NCBI RefSeq assembly: GCF_032302195.1 | Contig: NZ_CP135275.1 | Span: forward strand, 620,001 to 684,000 | DNA: 64,000 bases | Direction: 5' to 3' | From: Paenibacillus sp. MMS20-IR301 | Lineage (GTDB): Bacteria; Bacillota; Bacilli; Paenibacillales; Paenibacillaceae | Part shown: positions 44,450 through 53,635 of the stretch, in pieces | Layout of the letters: the number at the start of each line of letters is the position of its first letter | How positions within the stretch are numbered: the first letter of the stretch is position 1 | The notes under the pieces: generated by a model | Told to the model about the DNA's origin: nothing | Databases searched by the model: none | The model's input: the letters and a program-made list of their open reading frames with translations, nothing else | Translations under genes and position numbers: made by a program

Positions 44450-46519
44450 ATGAGTCAACCAACTCAAAAGCGGGACAGCGGATACGAAGCCTGGTTAACC
44501 TATCCGGCGCTGCCGCAGGGTCAACTGCATAAAGAATATATGGAGTGGTGCGGAGCGGTCTCTGTCACCGAAGAGCATGAGACCATTCAGGCAGCGCTGA
44601 GCGAATGGCAGCGGGGGATCTTACTGATGCTGGGCACCGAATCCGTACAGGAGCCGCAGCCGGAAGGGTTCTGTGTAGCCTTTGGTACGTTCCAGGGCGG
44701 AAATACACTGATCCGGAATGTATTTGCCGAAATGAGTACTGACGCTGTAGGAGCGGAAGGGTTCGCCATCCGCACCAGCTTTGCCCATAAATGCATTGCC
44801 GTAGGGGCTGCGGCTCCTGCAGGGTTGCTGTATGGTGTCTTCCATCTCCTGCGCCTGCTCGGAAGCCAGAAGGAAATCGGGCAGCTGGATGAAATTGTGA
44901 ATCCGGTGAATGCGCTGCGGATGATTAACCATTGGGATAATTTTGACGGCAGTGTGGAAAGGGGGTATTCCGGCCGGTCTTTCTTCTATGAGCATAACCG
45001 TTTTGTAGAGGATATGGGCAGAATCACTGATTATGCACGCTTGATGTCTACAGCAGGAATCAATGCGATTGCTATCAACAATGTGAATGTGCATGCACTG
45101 GAAACCTTGTTTATCTCTACTTATCTGCCTGAGGTTGCAAGAATAGCCGGAATATTTAGAACGTACGGCATCCGGTTGTTCCTGAGCGTGAACTTCGCCG
45201 GCCCGATGCATGAGGGAGAAGTAGGAAACGCCGATCCGCTGGATCCCGGAGTAAGACAGTGGTGGCAGAAGAAGGCGGCAGACATCTATAGGCTAATTCC
45301 TGATTTCGGCGGATTTGTCGTCAAGGCCGATTCGGAGAACCGTCCAGGCCCGTTCACTTACGGGCGGGATCATGCTGACGGTGCCAACATGCTGGCAGAA
45401 GCCTTGGAGCCGTTCGGCGGAATCGTTATCTGGCGCTGCTTCGTTTACAACTGCAAGCAGGACTGGCGTGACCGCAAGACCGACCGGGCGAGAGCGGCAT
45501 TTGATCATTTCAAACCGCTTGACGGTAAATTCAAGGATAATGTTATTCTGCAGATCAAGAACGGGCCGATGGATTTCCAGGTTAGAGAGCCGGTATCCCC
45601 GTTGTTCGGAGCGCTTGAACAGACCAATCAGGTTATAGAGTTTCAGATTGCCCAGGAGTATACCGGACAACAGCGGCATGTCTGCTACCTGGTTCCGCAG
45701 TGGAAGGAGATTATGGAATTTGACACGCAGGCCAAGGGCGGAGCGGCACCTGTGAAGCATATTGTCGACGGATCAGTATGGGGCAACCGTTACAGTGGAG
45801 TGGCGGCGGTCTCAAGTGTGGGCAATGACCGGAACTGGACCGGCCATCTGCTGGCACAGGCAAATCTCTACGGATTCGGGCGGCTGGCCTGGAATCCGGA
45901 GCTGTCTTCCGAAGAAATTGCGGCAGAGTGGATCGCCTTGACCTTCGGATCGGATACAGATGTTGCCGGCGTAATCAGCCGCATCTTGCTCGATTCCTGG
46001 GAGATTTACGAATCTTATACGGCACCGCTTGGGGTTGGCTGGATGATTAATCCTGAGCATCACTACGGCCCGAATGTGGACGGTTATGAGTATTCACAGT
46101 GGGGCACCTATCATTATGCCGACCGGCAGGGAATCGGCGTAGACCGGACTACAGCTACGGGCACAGGATACAGCGCCCAGTATATGGGTAGCAATGCCCG
46201 GCGTTATGATTCGCTTGCAGCGTGCCCGGATGAGCTGCTGCTGTTCTTCCATCATGTGCCCTACACCCATGTGCTGCATTCCGGCAAAACCGTGATTCAG
46301 CATATCTACGACAGCCATTTTGCAGGGGCCGAACGCGCCGCCGGATTGCTGGAAGACTGGCGTACGCTGAAGAACAGGGTCGCGGAAGGATTGTATGTAC
46401 AGGTTGAGGAGCGACTGCAGGGTCAGGCCGCACATGCCAGGGAATGGCGCGATCAGATCAACACTTACTTCTACCGCAAGAGCGGTATTGAAGATGCCGG
46501 AGGACGCAGAATCTATTAA
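44450..46519 (+). CDS. Alpha-glucuronidase, GH67
   Basis: The 689-residue enzyme has the GH67 layout: an N-terminal beta domain, a catalytic TIM barrel from about residue 150 ([24 protein letters not shown]) and a helical C-terminus. Catalytic residues expected from the Geobacillus enzyme are present with constant offset: acid E296 ([10 protein letters not shown]), and D375 (NGPMDFQ) with E403 (QEYTG). It releases 4-O-methylglucuronic acid from aldouronic acids of glucuronoxylan. It has no signal peptide, so it acts on imported fragments. AAGGAGATATT precedes ATG 44450. Its product enters the Uxu pathway encoded next door. Confidence 0.95.
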   Translation: MSQPTQKRDSGYEAWLTYPALPQGQLHKEYMEWCGAVSVTEEHETIQAALSEWQRGILLMLGTESVQEPQPEGFCVAFGTFQGGNTLIRNVFAEMSTDAVGAEGFAIRTSFAHKCIAVGAAAPAGLLYGVFHLLRLLGSQKEIGQLDEIVNPVNALRMINHWDNFDGSVERGYSGRSFFYEHNRFVEDMGRITDYARLMSTAGINAIAINNVNVHALETLFISTYLPEVARIAGIFRTYGIRLFLSVNFAGPMHEGEVGNADPLDPGVRQWWQKKAADIYRLIPDFGGFVVKADSENRPGPFTYGRDHADGANMLAEALEPFGGIVIWRCFVYNCKQDWRDRKTDRARAAFDHFKPLDGKFKDNVILQIKNGPMDFQVREPVSPLFGALEQTNQVIEFQIAQEYTGQQRHVCYLVPQWKEIMEFDTQAKGGAAPVKHIVDGSVWGNRYSGVAAVSSVGNDRNWTGHLLAQANLYGFGRLAWNPELSSEEIAAEWIALTFGSDTDVAGVISRILLDSWEIYESYTAPLGVGWMINPEHHYGPNVDGYEYSQWGTYHYADRQGIGVDRTTATGTGYSAQYMGSNARRYDSLAACPDELLLFFHHVPYTHVLHSGKTVIQHIYDSHFAGAERAAGLLEDWRTLKNRVAEGLYVQVEERLQGQAAHAREWRDQINTYFYRKSGIEDAGGRRIY

Positions 46520-46537
46520 GAGGGCCGGGAGGTGATC

Positions 46538-47338
46538 ATGAAGATGAATCCCACGTTCGGGCAGGTAATCGGGCATTTAACGGCAGGGATCAGCCTGCTG
46601 GGCGACACGGTGGATAAGCTTGAGCCTGGAGCTCCGGAGACGGAGGTACAGGGAATAGTGACCGCCTTCTCCGCTTCACAATATGTAATCGAGCAGGCAG
46701 CGCTGCTTGGCGCGAATCTGATTATCTCACATGAAGGTGTCTATTACAGCCATCATGATAACCGTGAGGTACTGGAGAATGACCCGCTCTACCGGCAGAA
46801 GGCTGCGCTGATAGCCAGTACCGGGGTAAGCATATACCGCTTCCACGATGCGGTGCACCGCTATACTCCGGATGGTATTACCGAAGGGCTGCTGCGGGAG
46901 CTGGATTGGGAGCCGTACGTTGAGCAGCATCTGCCTCATGTAACGGTTCTCTCGGTGCCAGCCATGACGGTTTCCGAGATGGCCGGTTATTTGAAGAGGC
47001 AGCTGCAGATTCCTTATATCCGCGTGGCCGGTAATTTGTCAGCAGTTTGCAGCAGAGTTGGTGTACTGGTCGGTTATCGGGGAGGCGGAGCGCTGACGCT
47101 TCCTTTACTGGGGCAGGAGTCCCTTGATCTGATTATTGCCGGTGAAGGCCCGGAATGGGAGACCCCGGAATATATCCGGGATGCCGTCCGCCAGGGCCGG
47201 AACAAAAGTTTAATTATGCTAGGCCATGCCGAGAGTGAAGCGCCCGGGATGAAGCTGCTGGCCGAGCGGCTGAAGTCACGGTTTCCTGATGTGGGGGTCA
47301 GCTTTGTTCAGGACCAGCCTGTGTTTCAAATTGTGTAA
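46538..47338 (+). CDS. NIF3-like dinuclear metal centre protein
   Basis: The 266-residue protein is a NIF3/DUF34 family member. Metal-ligand segments are LIISHEGVYYSHH, FHDAVHRYTPDGITEGL, AGEGPEWE and LGHAESEAPGMKLLAERL. The family binds two metals and may act as hydrolase or metal chaperone; the exact reaction is unsettled. ATG 46538 is 5 bases from GGGAGG. It follows the GH67 gene by 18 bases and is likely co-transcribed, an unusual partner for a glucuronidase. An IS1182 remnant begins right after its stop. Confidence 0.82.
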   Translation: MKMNPTFGQVIGHLTAGISLLGDTVDKLEPGAPETEVQGIVTAFSASQYVIEQAALLGANLIISHEGVYYSHHDNREVLENDPLYRQKAALIASTGVSIYRFHDAVHRYTPDGITEGLLRELDWEPYVEQHLPHVTVLSVPAMTVSEMAGYLKRQLQIPYIRVAGNLSAVCSRVGVLVGYRGGGALTLPLLGQESLDLIIAGEGPEWETPEYIRDAVRQGRNKSLIMLGHAESEAPGMKLLAERLKSRFPDVGVSFVQDQPVFQIV

Positions 47339-47980
47339 GGGGGCTGGTTTATCTTTGGGTTTTTCCAGCAGTTACGACTCCAGCGCCTGAGTCATTTGTT
47401 CGAGTTTCTCACTGCTCATCTCGGTGGACTCGCCAAGTTCGCTCAGTTCCTGGCCACGGTGTTCCTGTTCTTCTTGTTTCTCTGCGGCCTCAATGCCCTC
47501 AAACAAAGCCTGTACCTTTTCTTGGAGTTTGGCCTTATGCCTACTAACCGCTTTGCCCCACACGAAAGTGTAACGATTCGCGTTGGCCTCGATCTTGGTG
47601 CCATCCACGAAGTAATGCTCTAGGGAAACGTATTTTTCGTCCGCAAGAAATTGAAGCACGGCGGTAAATACCGTTTCGAGGACATTCCTCATCCGCTGGG
47701 AACGAAAGCGATTAAGCGTGCGAAAATCGGGTCGCTGCCGTACGACCAGTCACATGAAAGGAATATTCTCTCGCACGGCTTTGGCGATTCGACGAGACGA
47801 ATAGATACGCTGAGTGTAAGCGTAAATGATGACTATGGTAAGCATTTTAGAGTGATAGCTGTCGGAGCCGCCGCCGGGATAGGCAGCGTCAAAAATGGAG
47901 TAGTCCAGCCGATTGACGGCGGCATTAACGACACGAACAAGGTGATTTTTTGGAATGTCTTCTTCCAGATCCATTGGCAA
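47339..47980 (-). pseudogene. IS1182-family transposase remnant
   Basis: The minus strand encodes the N-terminal third of an IS1182-type transposase (LEEDIPKNHLVRVVNAAVNRL, DAAYPGGG, YAYTQRIYSSRRIAKAVRENIPFM, then RQRPDFRTLNRF, HYFVDGTKIEANANRY). The frame is continuous but broken by two nonsense codons: TGA at 47750-47752, where relatives have Trp, and TAA at 47372-47374. Homology fades at the stop codon of the NIF3 gene, so the C-terminal two thirds of the transposase are lost. It cannot be active. Confidence 0.85.
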
Positions 47981-48010
47981 GCAAAGTGGGTCCTGGTATA
48001 TTAAATGTAC

Positions 48011-48076
48011 AAAGAAATCGCTCCTTTTTTGAAATGGTTGCTCAACACTTCCATTTTACCAAAGAGCGATTTCTTT
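48011..48076. other. Inverted repeat at the IS remnant's upstream end
   Basis: AAAGAAATCGCTC (48011-48023) and GAGCGATTTCTTT (48064-48076) are perfect 13-base arms, with AAATGG/CCATTT inside and T runs on both sides. It may be the terminal hairpin of the IS, acting as a terminator against read-in. Confidence 0.55.
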
Positions 48077-48131
48077 TTGTGTTTTTTGAAAGAATGGTAG
48101 AAACCTTCCCCGCTTAAACAGTGGAGAGGAC

Positions 48132-48240
48132 GGACTGATTGTGGAAAAGCGGTAGCGGTCGCCTTGGTCTCCGGATTTTCACCGCTAAGGGGAATCAAAA
48201 AAATCTGGAGAGCACAGTGATTGGAACAACGGTCCGTTCT
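48132..48240. repeat. Structured intergenic repeat, copy 3 (divergent)
   Basis: Primary sequence is diverged, but the layout GCGGTAGCG...CTCCGGATTTTCACCGC...AAAATCTGGAG...GGAACAACGG follows copies 1 and 2. The main stem pairs 48169-48179 with 48200-48210 (11 bp, one G-U). Confidence 0.5.
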
Positions 48241-48288
48241 CGGAACGTCCACCCAAGTGCACACGTTGATCCTACTCCAAGATAAAGA

Positions 48289-48326
48289 GCTGTCCCAAGC
48301 AGCCATTTCATGGCTTTTGGGACAGC
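48289..48326 (-). terminator. Hairpin after the AraC gene, probable terminator
   Basis: GCTGTCCCAA pairs with TTGGGACAGC, and AGCCAT with ATGGCT inside. The T run on the minus strand is weak. It shares its inner sequence with the hairpin at 58899-58942. Confidence 0.55.
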
Positions 48327-48418
48327 CCCTTGTGTTCCGCTCCATGTTGAAGCCGCAGACGATGGTGGAGTCCGGTATCCGAAGCGGAAGAATCCGGGAA
48401 TGCAAATGAACCGCCGCT

Positions 48419-49297
48419 TCAATCAAGAGGCTTATGGACTCCATGCAATAATTTGTATTCCGAAGGTGTGCATTTCTTGTAGCTCTTGAATACGCGGTTG
48501 AAGGTAGGCAGACTGCCGAAGCCTGAACTCATGGCGACCTCTATAATCGACAGATTCGGATCGATCAGCAATTTCTCCGCAAACATGATGCGATGCTCGT
48601 TGAGATAGTTGTAGTAGGACATGCCCATAAATTGTTTGAACAAACGCATAAAGTGGAATTTACTGAAACCGGCCAGTTCGGCCAGTGTTTCAACTTGGAT
48701 TTCTTCTGTGCAGTGATCATTGATGTAATTGCACACTTCCAGCAGCTTATCAATGTATTTATGCTGCTGCTGCTGGTTTTTCCGGTGGGGGAAGCGGCGC
48801 TCCAGACCCATGAAATTCCGGCCGAGAATAACAAAAAACTGAATCAGCATGGCGTAAGCGGAGGCTTCCTTAAGCAGCGAAGGGCTGAAGTACTCCTCCG
48901 TCAGTTCAATCAGCAGCGGCTTCAATGCGCCATGCAGATCCTTGCCTTGTTGTGGCGTAATGGTGATATATGGCCGAAGCAGGTGGAAGGTGGAATCCAG
49001 CCCGTTCAGATGATAGAGAAGCGTGCAGTCGAACTGCATGATGATCCGTCTGCCCGTTTCCGGGGCAAACAGCTGATGCAATTCGCCCGGAGGGATAATG
49101 AGAATGTCGCCCGGATTCAGAACGATCTGGGTATCATCGACGACCGCCGAATAAGTGTTCTCGAGCGGCATAATCACTTCAGCCGCCGTATGCCAATGGA
49201 TGGGATAATTATCAGCTTCCCGGTTCAAATAGATGCGAATTCCGAAATGTTCCCGGTAAGACACGGTCTCCTTGGCGCCGTTCAGAATTTCAATCAT
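48419..49297 (-). CDS. AraC-family regulator with cupin sensor
   Basis: The 292-residue protein has an N-terminal cupin (YPIHWHTAAEVIMPLENTYSAVVDDTQIVLNPGDILIIPPGELHQL) and a C-terminal pair of HTH motifs (VETLAELAGFSKFHFMRLFKQFMGMSYYNYL; IIEVAMSSGFGSLPTFNRVFKSYKKCTPSEY). Such proteins bind a sugar and activate a nearby operon. It diverges from the GH3-transporter-GH2 block, its likely target. ATG 49297 is 9 bases from AAAGGA; ATG 49303 is also possible. An operator-like palindrome (49313) lies 16 bases upstream, so the GntR protein may repress it. Confidence 0.85.
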   Translation of the reverse strand: MIEILNGAKETVSYREHFGIRIYLNREADNYPIHWHTAAEVIMPLENTYSAVVDDTQIVLNPGDILIIPPGELHQLFAPETGRRIIMQFDCTLLYHLNGLDSTFHLLRPYITITPQQGKDLHGALKPLLIELTEEYFSPSLLKEASAYAMLIQFFVILGRNFMGLERRFPHRKNQQQQHKYIDKLLEVCNYINDHCTEEIQVETLAELAGFSKFHFMRLFKQFMGMSYYNYLNEHRIMFAEKLLIDPNLSIIEVAMSSGFGSLPTFNRVFKSYKKCTPSEYKLLHGVHKPLD

Positions 49298-49312
49298 CAG
49301 CATCTTTCCTTT

Positions 49313-49324
49313 CTTGTATACGAG
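49313..49324. promoter_or_regulatory. Third operator-like palindrome
   Basis: CTTGTATACGAG matches the palindrome at 43384 at 11 of 12 positions and lies in the AraC/GH3 divergent region. A fourth match, CTTGTATACAAC (49493-49504), is inside the first codons of the GH3 gene. Confidence 0.45.
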
Positions 49325-49387
49325 TTAGCAATATTTGAACAGTCAAAAGCTAAATTCACGAAGATAGAACATAGGAGGCATTTTATA

Positions 49388-49429
49388 ATGAAGTCAATGA
49401 AACCGCATACAAATGATCAAAGAAGGTAA
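49388..49429 (+). CDS. Possible 13-residue leader peptide
   Basis: AGGAGG (49373-49378) lies 9 bases before an ATG that opens MKSMKPHTNDQRR and stops at 49429. It is upstream of the GH3 gene in the AraC/GH3 divergent region. The ribosome site is better than that of the GH3 gene itself. No structure that would make it an attenuator is obvious, so it may be a chance frame. Confidence 0.25.
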   Translation: MKSMKPHTNDQRR

Positions 49430-49483
49430 AATATCTAATTAAATATATTTTATCACAAAAAAGGAAAGAGGGATGCTGAAATT

Positions 49484-51643
49484 ATGGTCAATCTTGTATA
49501 CAACCAGGAAAAAATCGATCGCTACAAGGCACGCGCCAAAAGTCTTGTTGAGCAGATGACCCTGCAGGAAAAGGTGCATCAAATGCTGCACTCCGCCCCG
49601 GCCATCCCGCGCCTTGGCGTTAAAGCCTACAACTGGTGGAACGAAGCATTGCACGGGGTGGCCAGGGCCGGCGTGGCAACGGTATTTCCGCAAGCCATTG
49701 GACTTGCTGCCACGTTCGATGAAGAGCTGCTCGAGGAAGTGGCCGATGCGATCGCAACGGAGGCAAGAGGCAAATTCAACATGCAGCAGGCGTATGGCGA
49801 TACGGATATTTACAAAGGCCTGACTTTCTGGGCCCCGAACATCAATATCTTCCGCGACCCGAGGTGGGGGCGGGGGCATGAAACTTATGGGGAGGACCCT
49901 CATCTGACCGCGAGACTGGGCGTCCGTTTTATTCAGGGCTTGCAGGGACATGACGAGGATTATCTCAAACTCGCCGCCTGCGCCAAGCATTTTGCTGTCC
50001 ACTCGGGGCCGGAGGGTCTTCGTCACCGCTTTAACGCGGTCGTCTCCGTTCAGGATTTACATGAGACGTATCTGCCGGCTTTTCAGGCTTGCGTTCAAGA
50101 AGCCAGGGTCGAAGCGGTAATGGGCGCCTACAACCGGACTAATGGAGAACCCTGCTGTGGAAGCAGTCTCTTGCTTGAACAGATCCTGCGCGGCGAATGG
50201 CAGTTTGACGGACATGTTGTTTCGGACTGCTGGGCCATCCGGGATTTTCATGAGCACCATCAAATAACGGCGAACGCCGTTGAATCGGTTGCTTTGGCGG
50301 TAAGCCGGGGTTGTGATCTGAATTGCGGCAGCCTGTTTCTGTTTTTGCTGGACGCGGTCAAGGAAGGGCTCGTCACCGAAGAACAGATCGACCTTGCCGT
50401 AACCCGGCTGTTTACGACAAGGATGAAGCTCGGCCTGTTTGATCAACCGGAGCAGGTAGCGTTTAACTCGATCAGCTATAACGAAGTGGATACTCCCAGG
50501 ATGCAGGCATTAAACCGCAAGGCCGCCCGTTCGGGCCTGGTGCTCCTTAAGAACGAGAACGGTTTGCTGCCGCTAAGTAAAGACGGGCTCCGCACGATCG
50601 GTGTCATTGGCCCCAATGCTAATAACCGCCGGGCCTTGGTTGGCAATTACGAAGGGACCGCGTCCCGCTATATCACGGTTTTGGAAGGCATCCAGGATTA
50701 TGCCGGCGAAGCTGCCCGTGTCTTGTATTCCGAAGGCTGCGATTTGTATAAAGGCGGGGTCAGCGGGCTCAGTACCGGGAATGACAGGATCTCTGAAGTT
50801 AAGGCTGTATGTGCGGAAAGCGACATTGTAGTCGTTTGCCTGGGCCTGGATGCAGGGCTGGAAGGGGAAGAAGGAGATACCGGGAATCAGTTCGCCAGCG
50901 GCGATAAGCCGGATTTAAGGTTCCCCGGGATCCAGGAGGAAGTGCTGAAAACTGCTTATGCCAGCGGCAAGCCAGTGGTGCTGGTCGTACTTTCGGGGAG
51001 CGCACTCGATCTGAGCTGGGCAGATGGGCACATACCGGCAATTATGCAGGGCTGGTATCCGGGCTCTCAAGGGGGGCGGGCCATCGCGGAGGCATTGTTC
51101 GGTGAATTCTCTCCGGAGGGCAAGCTGCCGGTGACGTTTTACAGGTCGACAGAGGAGCTTCCCGAATTCACAGATTATTCGATGAAAAACCGGACGTACC
51201 GCTATATGACCAGTGAGGCACTATATCCGTTCGGTTATGGGCTATCCTATACCCATTTCGCCTTGGACAGTATAGAACTGGATACGGAGCGGATCACATC
51301 CCAAGGCGTTCAGGTTACCGCCACACTGCGAAACTGCGGAGACCTGGCGGGGGGAGAAACGCTGCAGTTATACGTCAAGGCCGAGCGGGACGGAGCGCCC
51401 AATCCGCAGCTTAAGGTATTCCGGAAAATTTACCTGGAGCCGGGTGAGAAGATGGAAGTAATGCTGCATCTTCCGGTTGCCGCTTTCGCATTATGCGATG
51501 AGGAAGGCGTGAGAAGAATTCAGCGGGGAACTTATACCGTTTACATAGGCACCTCTCAGCCAGACCAGCGAAGCCGCACACTGACATGCAGGCAACCTGC
51601 GGCATTCACGCTTACTGCCGGTGACGAGCTTGAAATCAAATAA
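49484..51643 (+). CDS. Glycoside hydrolase family 3 (beta-xylosidase/beta-glucosidase)
   Basis: The 719-residue enzyme has the GH3 N-terminal barrel (TPAIPRLG-like APAIPRLGVKAYNWWNEALHGVARAG) and nucleophile D248 in GHVVSDCWAI. A C-terminal sandwich (GVIGPNANNRRALVGNYEGT) and fibronectin-like tail (TLQLYVKAERD) follow. The YNWWNEALHG motif is typical of the xylosidase/arabinofuranosidase branch. It has no signal peptide, so it works inside the cell. The ribosome site is GAAAGAGGG, rather far away. Location next to GH67 and uxu genes supports action on xylo-oligosaccharides; beta-glucosidase activity remains possible. Confidence 0.88.
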   Translation: MVNLVYNQEKIDRYKARAKSLVEQMTLQEKVHQMLHSAPAIPRLGVKAYNWWNEALHGVARAGVATVFPQAIGLAATFDEELLEEVADAIATEARGKFNMQQAYGDTDIYKGLTFWAPNINIFRDPRWGRGHETYGEDPHLTARLGVRFIQGLQGHDEDYLKLAACAKHFAVHSGPEGLRHRFNAVVSVQDLHETYLPAFQACVQEARVEAVMGAYNRTNGEPCCGSSLLLEQILRGEWQFDGHVVSDCWAIRDFHEHHQITANAVESVALAVSRGCDLNCGSLFLFLLDAVKEGLVTEEQIDLAVTRLFTTRMKLGLFDQPEQVAFNSISYNEVDTPRMQALNRKAARSGLVLLKNENGLLPLSKDGLRTIGVIGPNANNRRALVGNYEGTASRYITVLEGIQDYAGEAARVLYSEGCDLYKGGVSGLSTGNDRISEVKAVCAESDIVVVCLGLDAGLEGEEGDTGNQFASGDKPDLRFPGIQEEVLKTAYASGKPVVLVVLSGSALDLSWADGHIPAIMQGWYPGSQGGRAIAEALFGEFSPEGKLPVTFYRSTEELPEFTDYSMKNRTYRYMTSEALYPFGYGLSYTHFALDSIELDTERITSQGVQVTATLRNCGDLAGGETLQLYVKAERDGAPNPQLKVFRKIYLEPGEKMEVMLHLPVAAFALCDEEGVRRIQRGTYTVYIGTSQPDQRSRTLTCRQPAAFTLTAGDELEIK

Positions 51644-51690
51644 GATTTTTTATGAAGTGAACTATCTTCTAAGGAATGTGGTGATTGACA

Positions 51691-52620
51691 ATGGCAGCCA
51701 GCAACAAGGCAGCAGACGCAAGCCCGCTGCTCTCGCACGTCAGAAAAGAGTGGAAACTGTATTCGTTTTTGATCATCCCCGTGCTTTATTTTCTCTTGTT
51801 CAAATATGTACCGATGCTCGGGAATATCATCGCTTTCCGCAAATACAGGGGCGGTCCCAATTTGATGGGTACCGAGTGGGTCGGACTGCAGTATTTCGAA
51901 ATGTTTATGAAGGATCCGACTTTTTGGCGGGCGTTCAGAAACAATCTGTTCCTAAGTGTGGTTTATCTGATTATCCGCTTTCCGACCACACTTATTTTTG
52001 CCTTGCTGCTAAACGAATTGGTGCGGATAAGGGTGAAAAAGTTAGTGCAGACCATTTCGTATCTGCCGCATTTTATTTCCGTCGTTATCGTCGTCGGGAT
52101 GGTTAAAGAAATGGTTTCGTTAAACGGGCCGATCAACGCACTGCTGGCAAATCTGGGCTTTGAAAAAATTATGTTCATTTCCTTGCCGCAATGGTTCTCG
52201 ACACTTTATGTCTCCTCCGGGATATGGCAAGGGCTTGGCTGGGGCACGATTCTATATTTGGCGGCCATGACCGGAATTAATACGGAGCTGTATGAAGCGG
52301 CAAAAATCGATGGTGCAAGCCGCTTCCGGCTGGCTTGGCATGTAACGATTCCGGGCATTCTGCCAACGATCATGACCCTGTTGATCCTGGATGTCGGCAG
52401 TATCCTCGGATCGAATTTCGAGAAAATTCTGCTGATGTACAATCCGCTGACTTATCAAACTGCGGATGTTATTTCAACCTACGTGTACCGCATGGGTATC
52501 ACCGGCGGGAACTTCAGTTATGCCACCGCCGTCGGGTTGTTTGAAGGCGTCATCGGTCTGATCCTGGTAACGACCGCGAACCAGATTTCCAAGAAAACAA
52601 CGCAATCAAGCTTGTGGTAA
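51691..52620 (+). CDS. Sugar ABC transporter permease (LplB type)
   Basis: This 309-residue permease starts its membrane part with LIIPVLYFLLFKYVPMLGNIIAFRKYRGGPNLMG and carries the EAA loop YEAAKIDGASRFRLAWHVTIPGI. About six membrane segments are visible. ATG 51691 lies 48 bases after the GH3 stop. With the next gene it forms the channel for an oligosaccharide, probably the substrate of the GH3 or GH2 enzymes beside it. No ATPase gene is present in the operon. Confidence 0.9.
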   Translation: MAASNKAADASPLLSHVRKEWKLYSFLIIPVLYFLLFKYVPMLGNIIAFRKYRGGPNLMGTEWVGLQYFEMFMKDPTFWRAFRNNLFLSVVYLIIRFPTTLIFALLLNELVRIRVKKLVQTISYLPHFISVVIVVGMVKEMVSLNGPINALLANLGFEKIMFISLPQWFSTLYVSSGIWQGLGWGTILYLAAMTGINTELYEAAKIDGASRFRLAWHVTIPGILPTIMTLLILDVGSILGSNFEKILLMYNPLTYQTADVISTYVYRMGITGGNFSYATAVGLFEGVIGLILVTTANQISKKTTQSSLW

Positions 52621-52634
52621 AGGAGTGAAAAGCA

Positions 52635-53507
52635 GTGAAAGTATCGGCGTCCTACCGTACATTTCAAATAGTAAACGGTATTATTATGGCTCTGGTTGTG
52701 TTCATAACCCTGTATCCGTTTGTATATCTGGTCGCCCAGTCCTTTAGCTCGGAGGCAGCTGTATATGCAGGCAAGGTCAGTTTTTATCCGGTGGGATTTA
52801 CAACCAAAACCTATGAGATCCTTTTGAGTAAACCGGATTTCTTCCGGTATTACGGCAATACCATTTTGTATTCCGTGGTGGGTACGGCGATTTCGGTTGC
52901 CGCAACGGCGGTGCTGGCCTACCCGTTGTCCAAAGAGAAGCTTCGTATGAATAAGTTTTTTATCCCCTTCGTGCTCTTTACGATGTACTTCGGCGGCGGA
53001 CTCATTCCGAACTATATTTTGGTGGCCAAAACTTTGGCAATGCGGGACACGATCTGGGCGATCATTATTCCCGGTGCGATCAGCGCCTTTAATGTCATCC
53101 TGATGAAGACCTTTTTCTCCAGCCTGCCGCCCGAGCTTGAAGAGGCGGCCAAGGTAGACGGACTGGATGTGTATGGCATCTTTTGGCGGATCACTTTGCC
53201 GCTCTCCAAACCGATTTTAGCCACAATCGTTTTGTTTGTCATCGTGGGGATCTGGAATAACTGGTTTGGTCCTTCGCTCTATCTGCAAACGAAGGAGAAG
53301 TGGCCGATCGCCTTGTACCTCAAGCAGGTTATCGACAGCGCGGTCAGTCCGACCGAAATGGGTGCTACCTCCGAGCAGGCAACGCAAATAGCGGCGACTG
53401 TAAAGTCTGCTGCAATGGTACTTACCTCTCTGCCGATCATTTGCGTCTATCCGTTTGTGCAGAAATATTTTGTCCAAGGTATGATGATTGGTTCTGTCAA
53501 AGGGTAA
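52635..53507 (+). CDS. Sugar ABC transporter permease (YtcP type)
   Basis: This 290-residue permease has about six membrane segments, the EAA loop LEEAAKVDGLDVYGIFWRITLPLSKPILATI and the YtcP-type end PFVQKYFVQGMMIGSVKG. It starts at GTG 52635 behind AAAGGAGTG, 14 bases after the LplB-type gene. It is the partner permease of 51691-52620; the binding protein follows 128 bases later. Confidence 0.9.
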   Translation: MKVSASYRTFQIVNGIIMALVVFITLYPFVYLVAQSFSSEAAVYAGKVSFYPVGFTTKTYEILLSKPDFFRYYGNTILYSVVGTAISVAATAVLAYPLSKEKLRMNKFFIPFVLFTMYFGGGLIPNYILVAKTLAMRDTIWAIIIPGAISAFNVILMKTFFSSLPPELEEAAKVDGLDVYGIFWRITLPLSKPILATIVLFVIVGIWNNWFGPSLYLQTKEKWPIALYLKQVIDSAVSPTEMGATSEQATQIAATVKSAAMVLTSLPIICVYPFVQKYFVQGMMIGSVKG

Positions 53508-53635
53508 CGGGATACGTTCCGGCAGCTCCGGTCGGTCAGCAGTTGACTATTTCCCGTTGCCGGGAGGTACACAATATAGATTTCCTCGTTGCATAAGCAG
53601 CTCACAGCTTTACTACATCTTTAAGGAGGTTAAGT

